Shown one piece after another: positions 7,680-15,995 of a stretch of DNA of 64,000 bases; position 1 is the first letter of the stretch, and each line of letters starts with the position of its first letter. The translations under genes were made by a program, and so were the position numbers. Under the pieces are notes generated by a model. The model saw nothing but the letters and a program-made list of their open reading frames with translations, did not search any database and had not been told where the DNA came from. This DNA comes from Fen-1362 sp049516395 (GTDB taxonomy: Bacteria; Planctomycetota; Phycisphaerae; Sedimentisphaerales; Anaerobacaceae): assembly GCA_049516395.1 (NCBI GenBank), contig JBEKTD010000004.1, forward strand, positions 352,317-416,316, written 5' to 3'.

Positions 7680-10600
7680 ATGTTAAAGAATTTCGGTAAA
7701 AGCATTGTAAAGCTATTCGGCTCACGCAGCGAGCGACTGGTCAAGACGTATATGACCGTCGCACGTGAGGCAGGCGTCTTTGAAGAACAGATTAAGCAGT
7801 TGACCGATGAGCAGTTGAAGGCAAAGACAGCCGAATTCAAAGATAAGCTCAAAAATGGCGGCAGGGCGGAAGATATGCTGCCCGAGGCGTTTGCCGTTGT
7901 TCGTGAGGCGGCCAGACGCAACGTTAATATGAGGCATTTCGATGTGCAGTTGGTCGGCGGCAATGTCCTCTACGAAGGCAAAATCGCGGAAATGGCGACC
8001 GGCGAAGGTAAAACATTGGTCGCGACGTTAGCCGCGTATCTTGTGCACCTGACGGGCAGGCACGTTCACGTCGTTACCGTCAATGATTATCTCGCCAAAC
8101 GCGACTCCGAATGGATGGGGCCTATTTACAATGCGCTTGGACTATCCGTTGGCGCGATACAGGCGGATATGGATACCGCCGGCGAGGAGAGAAAAAACCA
8201 ATACGCAAGCGACATTACCTACGGCACCAACAACGAATTCGGCTTCGATTATCTGCGCGATAATATGAAGCTGTCGATTGAGCATATGGTGCAGGGTGAT
8301 TTGCAATACGGAATCATCGACGAGGTTGACTCGATTCTGATTGATGAGGCGAGAACGCCTTTGATTATATCGGGACCTGCTTTCGATGATGTGAGCAGAT
8401 ACAAAAGGGCCGACGACGTAGCGAGAAAACTCATCGGGTTGCAAAGCGGCTACGACCGGGTCAAAAAGCAGATTGACACGTCAGAAAAGACGCTTGCCAA
8501 TGCTTACGGCGAATTGGGCGAGGCCAAAAAGTCCAAAGACAAGGGTCGTATCGAAAAAACGCAGGCCACGATAGAAAAGCTCGAAAAGGAGCTTGAAGAG
8601 GCGCAGAGTAAAGTCGGCAGCGCAACCCAGTATTACGAGGTTGAGCATGACCACAAGGCAGTGCATTTGACGCACGAGGGAATCAGCGCGGCACAGGAGG
8701 CGGCGGGAGTTGGTTCGTTTTTCACCGGCTCGAATATGGAATGGCCTCACCTGCTTGAACAGTCGCTGCGTGCGCATATCGTTTTCGAGAAAGAAAAAGA
8801 TTACGTCGTGATGGAAGGCAAGGTCGTTATCGTCGATGAATTCACGGGGCGACTGATGCACGGCAGGCAGTGGTCGGATGGATTGCACCAGGCGGTCGAG
8901 GCGAAAGAAGCCGTGCAGGTCAAGGAGGAAAGCCAGACGCTTGCCACGATTACATTGCAAAATTTCTTCAAACTCTACGGCCAGATTGCCGGTATGACGG
9001 GCACGGCGATGACGGAAGCCGAAGAGTTTATGAAGATTTACAGGTTGGAAGTTGTTGTTATGCCGACGAATCGCCCCTGTATCAGAAATGATATGGAAGA
9101 CGTGATTTATAAGTCGATGCCCGAAAAGTTCACCGCGATTCTGGAAGAGTTGAACAATATCAGCATTTCGGGAAGACCCGTGCTGGTTGGAACGGTGAGC
9201 GTAGAGAAAAATGAGGTGCTGTCGGAGGCGCTTAACAGGAGGTTCGGCCTTGAGCATGAGGTGCTTAACGCCAAGCAGCACGAGCGCGAGGCGCAAATCG
9301 TCGCGAAGGCGGGCTTTCAGCATCAGGGCCGTGACGGGAAAATGCACGGCAACGTTACAATTGCGACGAATATGGCAGGCCGGGGAACGGATATCAAGCT
9401 CGGAGAGGGCGTTGCGGATATAGGCGGGCTTCACGTTCTCGGCACGGAACGCCACGAGGCAAGGCGTATCGATAACCAGCTTCGCGGTCGCTGCGGCAGG
9501 CAGGGTGACAAGGGGTCGAGCCAGTTTTTCCTCAGCTTCGAAGATGAATTGATGCGGACGTTTGCGCCGGAATGGACGGTAAAGGCGTTGTCGTGGATTG
9601 GCTGGGAAGAAGGGCAGCCGATTTACCACAAAAGAATCAGTAAGGGCATCGCCAAGGCGCAGAAAAAGGTCGAGGAACGAAACTTCGAGACGCGAAAAAG
9701 TTTGCTCGATTACGACGAGGTGATGGATTATCAGCGCAAGATATTTTATTCCCGCAGGCGGAAAATCCTGGCGGGCTTGGGTCTTAAAGAAATTATCGAT
9801 GAAATGATAGGGGGCACGACCGCCAAGAGCTGTCAGATAATGCTGGAGGCGGCGTATCCCGTCAAGTGCATTTGTGAATGGGCGTCGAGCCAGTTCGGCG
9901 TTGAGTTGAAACCATCTGAAATAGAAGGATTGCCTGCTGAAGAGATTGAGCGAATCATAAAGAGCAAGGCCAAGGAAAGCGCGGGCAACGATATATCGCT
10001 GTCGATTGGGGAATACCTTGAGGATTACGAAGACCAGTCAACGTGGGATATTCCGGGCCTGTGCAAATGGGCGATGAGCGCGTTCAGTGTCAGCTTGGGC
10101 GCGAACAAAGTCAAGCAGATGACCCCTGAGCAGCTTGAAGAGCAGTTAATCGCCGCGGCACATGAGCAGATTGAAAAAAAGGACTGCTCGCCCGTTGCTG
10201 AGCCGTTGAAACCTGATTTCGCGATTCGCCGGCTTGTGGAATGGATTCGCACGAAGTTCGATATAAAACTCACCGTTGATGAGTTGAAAGCGTTAAAGCC
10301 GGAGCAGATTGAGGGACTCATCGCGGAGCGAATCAGGGCAAGATATAAAAGGCGTGAAATTGAATACCCCGTCGAGTTCGCGATGAATATGGTGTATGGG
10401 CCTCAGGGGGCAAATGTATATGGTTTTGAGTCGCTGGCGAGCTGGGCAAACAAAAAATATAACGCCCAGTTTACCGCCGAGGGCATACAGCAAATCCAGC
10501 CGCAGACGCTGCATAAGCAGCTTCTGGAATTGAGCGAGTCCTACAGCAACGGCCAGTTGACAAAGGAAATCGAGGAATCGCTTCGCCTGCCTGATACGCA

Positions 10601-11165
10601 GGCGATTACCGAATGGACCAATAATCGCTTCGGGACGGCGTTTACGCCCGAACAGCTCACGGATATTGAGACGCGAAAAGATATAATCCTTCACGCGGGC
10701 AGGGAGTTTCTGCGAAGGGAATTAAGCGAGCTTGAAAGATACGTCCTGCTCCAGGTTTACGACACTGCCTGGAAGGACCATCTTTATAATATGGACCATC
10801 TCAAGGACAGTATCTGGATGCGTTCCTGGGCCGAGAAGGACCCGAAGACCGAATACAAGCGGGAAGGGCACCGGATGTTCAGCGAGATGCTGTCTAATAT
10901 CGATGAGCGGGTTACGGATATCGTCTTCAAGGTGCATCTCGAAGCCGGCGCAAGGGCCAGAAGCGTTTGGCAGGTGAGCCAGACCGCGCACGACCAGGTC
11001 GGGCAATTTGCTATGGCCGAGCGTCAGCGTGCCGCGGCGCAGGCGCCTCAGGGCGAGATAAAGGTCAAGCAGATTAAGCTCGAAGGCCCCAAGGTCGGCC
11101 GCAATGACCCCTGTCCCTGCGGCTCAGGCAAAAAATACAAAAAATGCCACGGCCAAAATGCATAG
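7680..11165 (+). CDS. secA: Preprotein translocase ATPase SecA, extended form (1161 aa)
   Basis: The motor of Sec-dependent export. It has the Walker A MATGEGKT (105-112), Walker B-type DEVDSILIDEARTPL (214-228), GMTGTAMTE (438-446), the second motor domain with NMAGRGTDIKLG (564-575) and RGRCGRQGDKG (602-612), and the C-terminal SEC-C zinc motif CPCGSGKKYKKCH (1145-1157). It is about 250 residues longer than a typical SecA. One insertion is a charged coiled coil (about 260-315) in the preprotein cross-linking region. The other is an expansion of the helical wing region into five tandem units (about 729-763, 792-827, 850-885, 917-951, 974-1009), each with a W...F...L...E pattern. The scaffold resumes at ERYVLLQVYDTAWKDHL (1019-1035). 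The SD is AAGG, close to a leader hairpin. Confidence 0.97.
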   Translation: MLKNFGKSIVKLFGSRSERLVKTYMTVAREAGVFEEQIKQLTDEQLKAKTAEFKDKLKNGGRAEDMLPEAFAVVREAARRNVNMRHFDVQLVGGNVLYEGKIAEMATGEGKTLVATLAAYLVHLTGRHVHVVTVNDYLAKRDSEWMGPIYNALGLSVGAIQADMDTAGEERKNQYASDITYGTNNEFGFDYLRDNMKLSIEHMVQGDLQYGIIDEVDSILIDEARTPLIISGPAFDDVSRYKRADDVARKLIGLQSGYDRVKKQIDTSEKTLANAYGELGEAKKSKDKGRIEKTQATIEKLEKELEEAQSKVGSATQYYEVEHDHKAVHLTHEGISAAQEAAGVGSFFTGSNMEWPHLLEQSLRAHIVFEKEKDYVVMEGKVVIVDEFTGRLMHGRQWSDGLHQAVEAKEAVQVKEESQTLATITLQNFFKLYGQIAGMTGTAMTEAEEFMKIYRLEVVVMPTNRPCIRNDMEDVIYKSMPEKFTAILEELNNISISGRPVLVGTVSVEKNEVLSEALNRRFGLEHEVLNAKQHEREAQIVAKAGFQHQGRDGKMHGNVTIATNMAGRGTDIKLGEGVADIGGLHVLGTERHEARRIDNQLRGRCGRQGDKGSSQFFLSFEDELMRTFAPEWTVKALSWIGWEEGQPIYHKRISKGIAKAQKKVEERNFETRKSLLDYDEVMDYQRKIFYSRRRKILAGLGLKEIIDEMIGGTTAKSCQIMLEAAYPVKCICEWASSQFGVELKPSEIEGLPAEEIERIIKSKAKESAGNDISLSIGEYLEDYEDQSTWDIPGLCKWAMSAFSVSLGANKVKQMTPEQLEEQLIAAAHEQIEKKDCSPVAEPLKPDFAIRRLVEWIRTKFDIKLTVDELKALKPEQIEGLIAERIRARYKRREIEYPVEFAMNMVYGPQGANVYGFESLASWANKKYNAQFTAEGIQQIQPQTLHKQLLELSESYSNGQLTKEIEESLRLPDTQAITEWTNNRFGTAFTPEQLTDIETRKDIILHAGREFLRRELSELERYVLLQVYDTAWKDHLYNMDHLKDSIWMRSWAEKDPKTEYKREGHRMFSEMLSNIDERVTDIVFKVHLEAGARARSVWQVSQTAHDQVGQFAMAERQRAAAQAPQGEIKVKQIKLEGPKVGRNDPCPCGSGKKYKKCHGQNA

Positions 11166-11180
11166 CAAATCTGCATCGTC

Positions 11181-11213
11181 GCAAAAAAAGAGCCGCGTTG
11201 TTATGCGGCTCTT
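11181..11213. terminator. Bidirectional terminator between secA and a convergent gene
   Basis: AAGAGCCGC (11188-11196) pairs perfectly with GCGGCTCTT (11105+100, i.e. 11205-11213) across an 8-base loop. Read on the minus strand it is followed by a seven-T run, so it is an ideal terminator for the minus-strand gene at 11269; on the plus strand it would serve secA less strongly. Confidence 0.85.
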
Positions 11214-11268
11214 AGTGTCCGTTATTTAATCACGTTACTGATTTTGCCCGGGCTTGTCCTATTTTGTG

Positions 11269-11661
11269 TTACTGGACTGGTTTTGCTTTCGGCTTGGTGT
11301 CCGTCCTGGCCTTAATTTCACTGAACGTTTTTACGGTAACCCATTGAACATCGCCTTTTTTCTCTATGGTTCCTTCGATTTTGACTCTCTTGTCAGCCAT
11401 TGTCTTTCCCAGCTCTATGCCTTTTTCATCGAGAACTACTTTGTATATGAGGGTCTTGTGGACAGTCACTTTTATTTCAGTGAAATTCCCGTCGTTGTCT
11501 TTGGCTACGGTGACGACACCTATGACCAGATCGATGTCTTTTGATTTTTCTTTCGGGGTTCCTTTGGGCCGGTTCGGGTCCGCTGCCATCGCATTGCTCA
11601 CAACCGCCAGTAACATACAAACCGCAACCGCCCCAACCAGCGCCATTAACCGCTTCTTCAT
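11269..11661 (-). CDS. Small secreted protein, 130 aa, unknown function
   Basis: I start it at the ATG at 11661, preceded by AAGGAG. The first 26 residues form a signal peptide (MKKRLMALVGAVAVCMLLAV...AMA) with a likely cut before ADPNRP. The mature part has a Lys/Pro-rich start and then alternating beta strands (DLVIGVVTVAKD, FTEIKVTVHKTLIYKVVL, KRVKIEGTIEKKGDVQWVTV), which suggests a small beta-barrel, perhaps OB-like. The C-terminus is again Lys/Pro-rich. The gene is flanked by a strong terminator downstream and is alone upstream. Function is not recognised. Confidence 0.7.
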   Translation of the reverse strand: MKKRLMALVGAVAVCMLLAVVSNAMAADPNRPKGTPKEKSKDIDLVIGVVTVAKDNDGNFTEIKVTVHKTLIYKVVLDEKGIELGKTMADKRVKIEGTIEKKGDVQWVTVKTFSEIKARTDTKPKAKPVQ

Positions 11662-11828
11662 CTTTGGTTTCTCCTTAATCCAAAAAATACATACCACTTT
11701 TCTTATTTGTTATTCCGATATAATTATATCGGCTACATTGCCCGGAATTCATTCGTTGTCTCACCGGTTTTCAAGTCATTTATAGAATTTTAAGCGATTT
11801 GAGTGTAGTTGTTGTTCCTATAAAAAAA

Positions 11829-11865
11829 GAAAACATCGAGTAACGCCTCGCTACCCGATGTTTTC
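11829..11865 (-). terminator. Terminator downstream of nrdJ
   Basis: GAAAACATCG (11829-11838) and CGATGTTTTC (11856-11865) form a perfect 10-bp stem, extended inside by GTA/TAC pairs. On the minus strand the stem is followed by a run of seven Ts. It lies about 160 bases after the nrdJ stop. Confidence 0.75.
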
Positions 11866-12022
11866 CGGAGGGGAGAAAAACTCTGTTCTGCTGCTGTAAT
11901 TATCGGCACACACATAATTGCTGCTTTAATCCAAAAATCATCCCATTTCGTTGGCCTTGTAAAATATACGTTTTTTGCTGTTCCGTGTTCGATTTGGGGG
12001 TTAAAACAGCGTGGTGGTTGCA

Positions 12023-13891
12023 CTAACAAAGCGTCATCGGCTCATCAGGTCTGCTTTTTCGGCGGTATATCGTAATTCCTTTGCAGCCAAGGTGATACGC
12101 GAGACGGTAGGCCTTGTCAACGCCGGTGGTTTTGGCTTTTTCAGTGAAGTTTATCGTCTTACTGACGGCTGCGTCGCAGTGCTTTTGGAATGCGGCCTGC
12201 ATGCGAATGTGCCATTCCGGGCTGATGTCATAGGCGCATTTGAAGATTTTGCGGATTTCAGCGGGAATCGAAGATATTGTTTGAATACTGCCGGTTTGAA
12301 GGGCTTGGCGGGCAATATCTTCGTTGAAAATAGCCCTGTTTGCGGCAATTTCGCTGAAAACCGGGTTTGTCTGGAGTAATTTTTTGCCTGACAGGACTTG
12401 TCGCACAAAAACAAGCGAATAAAGCGGCTCAATGCCCGATGAGCAGTTGGCGATGATGCTTATTGTGCCGGTTGGTGCGACACAGGTGATCGCGGCGTTT
12501 CGCACCTTCAAATTTCTCTCTTTGTTCCAGGTACTGTCGGGCCAGTTAGGGAAGCATCCTCGCTTTTCGGCTAATTCATTGCTTGCCTGCCTGGCGTTTT
12601 CGTTGATGAATTTCATAATTGATTCAGCGGCAGCGACGCCTTCATTGCTGTCGTACGGTATGCCAAGCATAAAAAGGCAGTCCGCGAAACCCATAACGCC
12701 AAGTCCGATTTTGCGGTTTGCGCGGGCGATTTCGGCTGTCTGGGTAACAGGATAGCGGCAGGCGTCGATGATGTTATCGAGGAATCGGACGCTCAGTTTC
12801 GTTGTTTCAGCCAGCGCGGGCCAGTCGATTTCGGATTTTTCTGTGACGAATTTCGCGAGGTTGATGCTGCCTAATGTGCAGGCCTCGTAGGGCAGCAGCG
12901 GCTGTTCGCCGCAGGGGTTGGTCGCTTCAATATCGCCAAGTGCCGGCGTCGGGTTATCTTTGTTGATGCGGTCAATGAACGCCACGCCCGGGTCGCCCGT
13001 TTTATGGGCGCAGGTGATAATCATATTCCACAAATCGCCGATAGTGTAAAACCTGTCTTTATTTTTGATGCCGTCGGTGTTGCTGCCGGATAGCGAGAGC
13101 AAGTCCTGTATCGTGTAGTGATTGATATCTATTTTTTTTGGCAGGAGATATTTTTTACCTGTGCGCGGGTTTTCGACGACGTGCAGCGTGTTGGGTTTTG
13201 CTTCGAGGGCGCTCATCCATGCATCGGTTATTTTTGCAGAGATGTTGAAATTTATGAAGGCCTTTAAGTCCTGTTTGGCGTGCAGGAACCTGATGATATC
13301 GGGGTGGGTAACGCTCATCATCCCCATATTTGCGCCTCTGCGGAATGCGCCCTGCTGAATCGCATCGGTTGTCTGGGAAAATACGCGCCAGAATGAAATC
13401 GGGCCTGACGTTGTTCCGCCGCTCGACGCGACACGGTCGCCGGTGGGACGCAGGTGGTCGAGTGAAAAACCTGTTCCGCCGCCTGCCTTCTGAATAAGGG
13501 CGGTGTCTTTTATCGTCTCGAATATATCTTCGATGCTGTCTTCGATAGGCAAAACAAAACAGGCGCTCAACATTCCCGAAGGTCTGCCCGCGTTCATTAG
13601 CGTTGGCGAATTGGGCAGAAATTTCAGCGAGGCCATAATGTCATAATATTTTTTATGCCACTGGGCAACTTCGGTTTCGTTACAGCCGTAATTTGCCTCG
13701 ATTGACGCGACAAGCCGGGCGACCCTGCTGAAAAGCTGACCGGGCGTCTCGATGACTTTGCCCTGTTCATCCCTGATTAAGTAACGGTTCTCCAGTACCG
13801 TTAGCGCATTTTCACTAAGCACCGGCTCACCACCTGCTGGCTGAATTATGTTATCTGTTTCTCGCATATTATTTATACGCTTCGGTTCCAT
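12023..13891 (-). CDS. nrdJ: Adenosylcobalamin-dependent ribonucleotide reductase (class II), 622 aa
   Basis: Reduces ribonucleotides to deoxyribonucleotides with a B12-generated thiyl radical, in the cytoplasm and without oxygen. Recognisable blocks are FLPNSPTLMNAGRPSGMLSA (substrate-binding region with a redox Cys), QKAGGGTGFSLDHLRP, the catalytic NPCGEQPLLPYEACTLGSIN with the NxCxE pattern, IGLGVMGFAD, and the phosphate-binding CVAPTGTISIIANCSSG. The protein ends soon after LGCKGITIYRRKSRPDEP in a single terminal Cys, with no C-terminal zinc-ribbon/CxxC extension, so it is a short form. The start is uncertain: neither the ATG at 13891 nor the one at 13867 has a normal SD, and the RNA just ahead reads CCTCCTTA. 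It is last in an operon with two small upstream genes. Confidence 0.95.
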   Translation of the reverse strand: MEPKRINNMRETDNIIQPAGGEPVLSENALTVLENRYLIRDEQGKVIETPGQLFSRVARLVASIEANYGCNETEVAQWHKKYYDIMASLKFLPNSPTLMNAGRPSGMLSACFVLPIEDSIEDIFETIKDTALIQKAGGGTGFSLDHLRPTGDRVASSGGTTSGPISFWRVFSQTTDAIQQGAFRRGANMGMMSVTHPDIIRFLHAKQDLKAFINFNISAKITDAWMSALEAKPNTLHVVENPRTGKKYLLPKKIDINHYTIQDLLSLSGSNTDGIKNKDRFYTIGDLWNMIITCAHKTGDPGVAFIDRINKDNPTPALGDIEATNPCGEQPLLPYEACTLGSINLAKFVTEKSEIDWPALAETTKLSVRFLDNIIDACRYPVTQTAEIARANRKIGLGVMGFADCLFMLGIPYDSNEGVAAAESIMKFINENARQASNELAEKRGCFPNWPDSTWNKERNLKVRNAAITCVAPTGTISIIANCSSGIEPLYSLVFVRQVLSGKKLLQTNPVFSEIAANRAIFNEDIARQALQTGSIQTISSIPAEIRKIFKCAYDISPEWHIRMQAAFQKHCDAAVSKTINFTEKAKTTGVDKAYRLAYHLGCKGITIYRRKSRPDEPMTLC

Positions 13892-13899
13892 AAGGAGGT

Positions 13900-14100
13900 T
13901 TAGGTCTTTTTAAGCCATTTGAATCGAAAGACGTCTCTTATGCGGTCCGTGAATCGGATGCCGAGTCGCTGTGTGCTGGTTTTGAATTCCGCCCGCTTCA
14001 AGTCCTCTATTGATGGTTTCGCGGGTTTGGTTCCGAAGACAGCCGACATCAAGCCCGCTAAAAAACCCAGGACGGCATTAGTTTTTCGATGAAGGACCAT
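13900..14100 (-). CDS. Small protein, 66 aa, upstream of nrdJ
   Basis: Begins MVLHRKTNAVLGFLAGLMSAVFGTKP, with a short hydrophobic N-terminal segment, then a charged part (PSIEDLKRAEFKTSTQRLGI, FTDRIRDVFRFKW). It sits 14 bases after the preceding gene and 8 bases before nrdJ on the same strand, so it is likely co-transcribed. That tight packing and the protein-like amino acid composition are the reasons I accept it. Not recognised as any known family; a peripheral membrane association is possible from the N-terminal helix. Confidence 0.6.
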   Translation of the reverse strand: MVLHRKTNAVLGFLAGLMSAVFGTKPAKPSIEDLKRAEFKTSTQRLGIRFTDRIRDVFRFKWLKKT

Positions 14101-14114
14101 TTTTCAAAAAGTGA

Positions 14115-14696
14115 TTATCTTTGCACGGCGATTTTGGTCGAGGCCAGAAGTTCTTCGCCCGTTCGGCTTTCGACGGATGACCGGCCCCACAACTGATGTT
14201 TTTCCAGTATTTCGGGTTTTGCGTCGTAGTATCTCATTACCGCGCTTACGCCTCCCTCGGCAACACCCGCTGATTTATAATTATTTTCAAGCAGCCAGCC
14301 GCTTATCTCATCATCATATTCGGCGGGGTAAATAAGCGCTACCGCGAATTTATCATCGCTGTACCTGGCAAGATGAACCATCGCTTTGCAGGGCACGTTG
14401 TTCTCGACGCCGAGCTTGACTAAACGCTTGTAATCATTTCGTGCGGTATCGATGTTGGCGGAAAAGAAAAACATTCCTGTCTCAAGCTGGAAAGTTTCTT
14501 TTTGAACGCCTTTCAGCTCCAGCCGGCCGTCTGGGTATGCCTTGTGTATCTTATACGCTTTGCAATGGCCGAACCTTTCGCTTTCAAAAAGTTCAGCGAC
14601 TTCCTGCGCTGTGAATCCCACTCCCGTATTATTGCCGAAATCGACAATATACAGGCCAACATAACTATCAGGTTTTTGAAGTTTTGGCAGTTTCAT
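14115..14696 (-). CDS. Conserved-looking soluble protein, 193 aa, unknown function
   Basis: First gene of the three-gene nrdJ operon. It starts MKLPKLQKPDSYVGLYIVDFG and contains GVGFTAQEVAELFESERFG, GRLELKGVQKETFQLETGMFF, YKRLVKLGVENNVPCKAMVH and the C-terminal RYYDAKPEILEKHQLWGRSS. There is no signal peptide or membrane segment. The alternation of strands and helices suggests a compact alpha/beta protein. I do not recognise the family; the operon position suggests a link to nucleotide metabolism or redox but does not show it. Confidence 0.75.
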   Translation of the reverse strand: MKLPKLQKPDSYVGLYIVDFGNNTGVGFTAQEVAELFESERFGHCKAYKIHKAYPDGRLELKGVQKETFQLETGMFFFSANIDTARNDYKRLVKLGVENNVPCKAMVHLARYSDDKFAVALIYPAEYDDEISGWLLENNYKSAGVAEGGVSAVMRYYDAKPEILEKHQLWGRSSVESRTGEELLASTKIAVQR

Positions 14697-14821
14697 ATCG
14701 CTCTATTTTAACCTCTGATTTTGTGGATTGCACGCCATTTTCTCAGGGGCTTTTTTAGATTATACTGGATTTAACGCGTGCGGGTACTGACAATGTAGGA
14801 ACGATTTTTAGGGAGACAAAA

Positions 14822-15991
14822 ATGAGCACATTGCTTTACATAAAGTTAAGTGTGGTAATGGCGCTGGAATACGCGGTTTGGGGGGCATGGATGCCTGTCT
14901 TGGCTGCGAGATTACTCGGGCCTTTGCGCTTCAGCGGAAAACAAACGGGGTGGATATACGCCACTTTGCCTCTCGCGTGCATTATTTCTCCTTTGATTTC
15001 AGGGCAGATTGCGGATAAGTGGCTCAACGCCGAATGGATTCTCGTGGGGGCACATTTGATTGGGGCGGTCCTGTTGCTGATTGCGGCGGCGCAGACGAGG
15101 TTTGCAGTGTTGTTTGCCGTAATGTTTTTATATTCGGTGTTTTATGCGGCGACGCTTCCTTTGGTCAACGCGGTGCTTTTTGCCAATGTTACCGATGCCG
15201 CCTGGCAGGGAAAGGTTTTTATGTGGGCGCCGATTGCCTGGGCGATTGCGGGGTATTTCCTGACGGGCTGGCGGTGGACTTTCAAGACCGCTGAGAAGGG
15301 GCGTGATTGTCTTTTCCTGGCCGCGGCACTTTCAGTTATTATGGCGGCGAGTTGCCTGGCATTACCTTCAACGCCGCCTGCGGGTGTGGGCGAGGCGCCG
15401 ATTTTGAAGGCGATGAGTATGCTGCAGAATACCAATTTCCTGGTCTTTATGATTGTTTCGCTTGTAGCAGGGGGGCTGATGCAGTTTTATTTTTTGGGCA
15501 GCGCGCGATTTATGATGGACACGGGGATAGCCGGCAGGAACGTGCCGGCTACGATGGCTATTGCCCAGGTGGTGCAGGCCGTAGCCACATATTACCTGCT
15601 GAACAAATTTATCGGCTCGTTCGGATTCAAATGGACGCTGACGATTGGCGCGGCGGCCTGGTTTTTATTGTATCTGGTTTACGTCATCTCAAAGCCGCGT
15701 GCGCTGATAGTTATTTCGCAATCACTTCACGGCCTTGCTTATGTTCTGTTTATCATAGCCGGCCAGATATTCGCCAACATCGCATCTCCGCCTGAAATCC
15801 GCAGTTCGGTGCAAGCACTTGTATTTGTGGCGACGACCGGGGTGGGGTTATTTTTGGGGACGCAGTTCGCTGGTGTTGTGATGGATATTTTCAGGAAGGA
15901 AGACCGGTTTAACTGGCGGGCGATTTTCTCGGTGCCTACGGTGATTATGTTCATATCCATTATCGTACTGGTCGTTTTGTTCAAGGGGTAA
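14822..15991 (+). CDS. MFS transporter of the nucleoside/H+ symporter type
   Basis: A 389-residue membrane protein with about twelve hydrophobic segments. The opening (LSVVMALEYAVWGAWMPVLAARL...FSGKQTGWIYA) and LISGQIADKWLNAEWIL match the NupG/XapB-like nucleoside symporter family, which planctomycetes often use in sugar loci. AGGGAG precedes the ATG. The gene starts an operon: the dehydrogenase gene follows after 4 bases and the isomerase overlaps that by 4, so the likely substrate is a sugar or polyol rather than a nucleoside. A TATACT -10-like hexamer lies at about 14762, with a poor -35. Confidence 0.87.
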   Translation: MSTLLYIKLSVVMALEYAVWGAWMPVLAARLLGPLRFSGKQTGWIYATLPLACIISPLISGQIADKWLNAEWILVGAHLIGAVLLLIAAAQTRFAVLFAVMFLYSVFYAATLPLVNAVLFANVTDAAWQGKVFMWAPIAWAIAGYFLTGWRWTFKTAEKGRDCLFLAAALSVIMAASCLALPSTPPAGVGEAPILKAMSMLQNTNFLVFMIVSLVAGGLMQFYFLGSARFMMDTGIAGRNVPATMAIAQVVQAVATYYLLNKFIGSFGFKWTLTIGAAAWFLLYLVYVISKPRALIVISQSLHGLAYVLFIIAGQIFANIASPPEIRSSVQALVFVATTGVGLFLGTQFAGVVMDIFRKEDRFNWRAIFSVPTVIMFISIIVLVVLFKG

Positions 15992-15995
15992 CAGC

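Noticed and set aside
8481..9629. A 382-codon open frame on the minus strand opposite secA
   Set aside because: It lies wholly inside secA, has an Arg/Leu/His-rich composition typical of antisense frames in GC-rich genes, and has no ribosome-binding site.
11889..12025. Readthrough of the nrdJ TAG stop would add about 40 residues ending in a CxC motif, as if a recoded C-terminus
   Set aside because: The extension does not resemble the zinc-ribbon tail of class II reductases, and the part up to the stop is already a credible short form.
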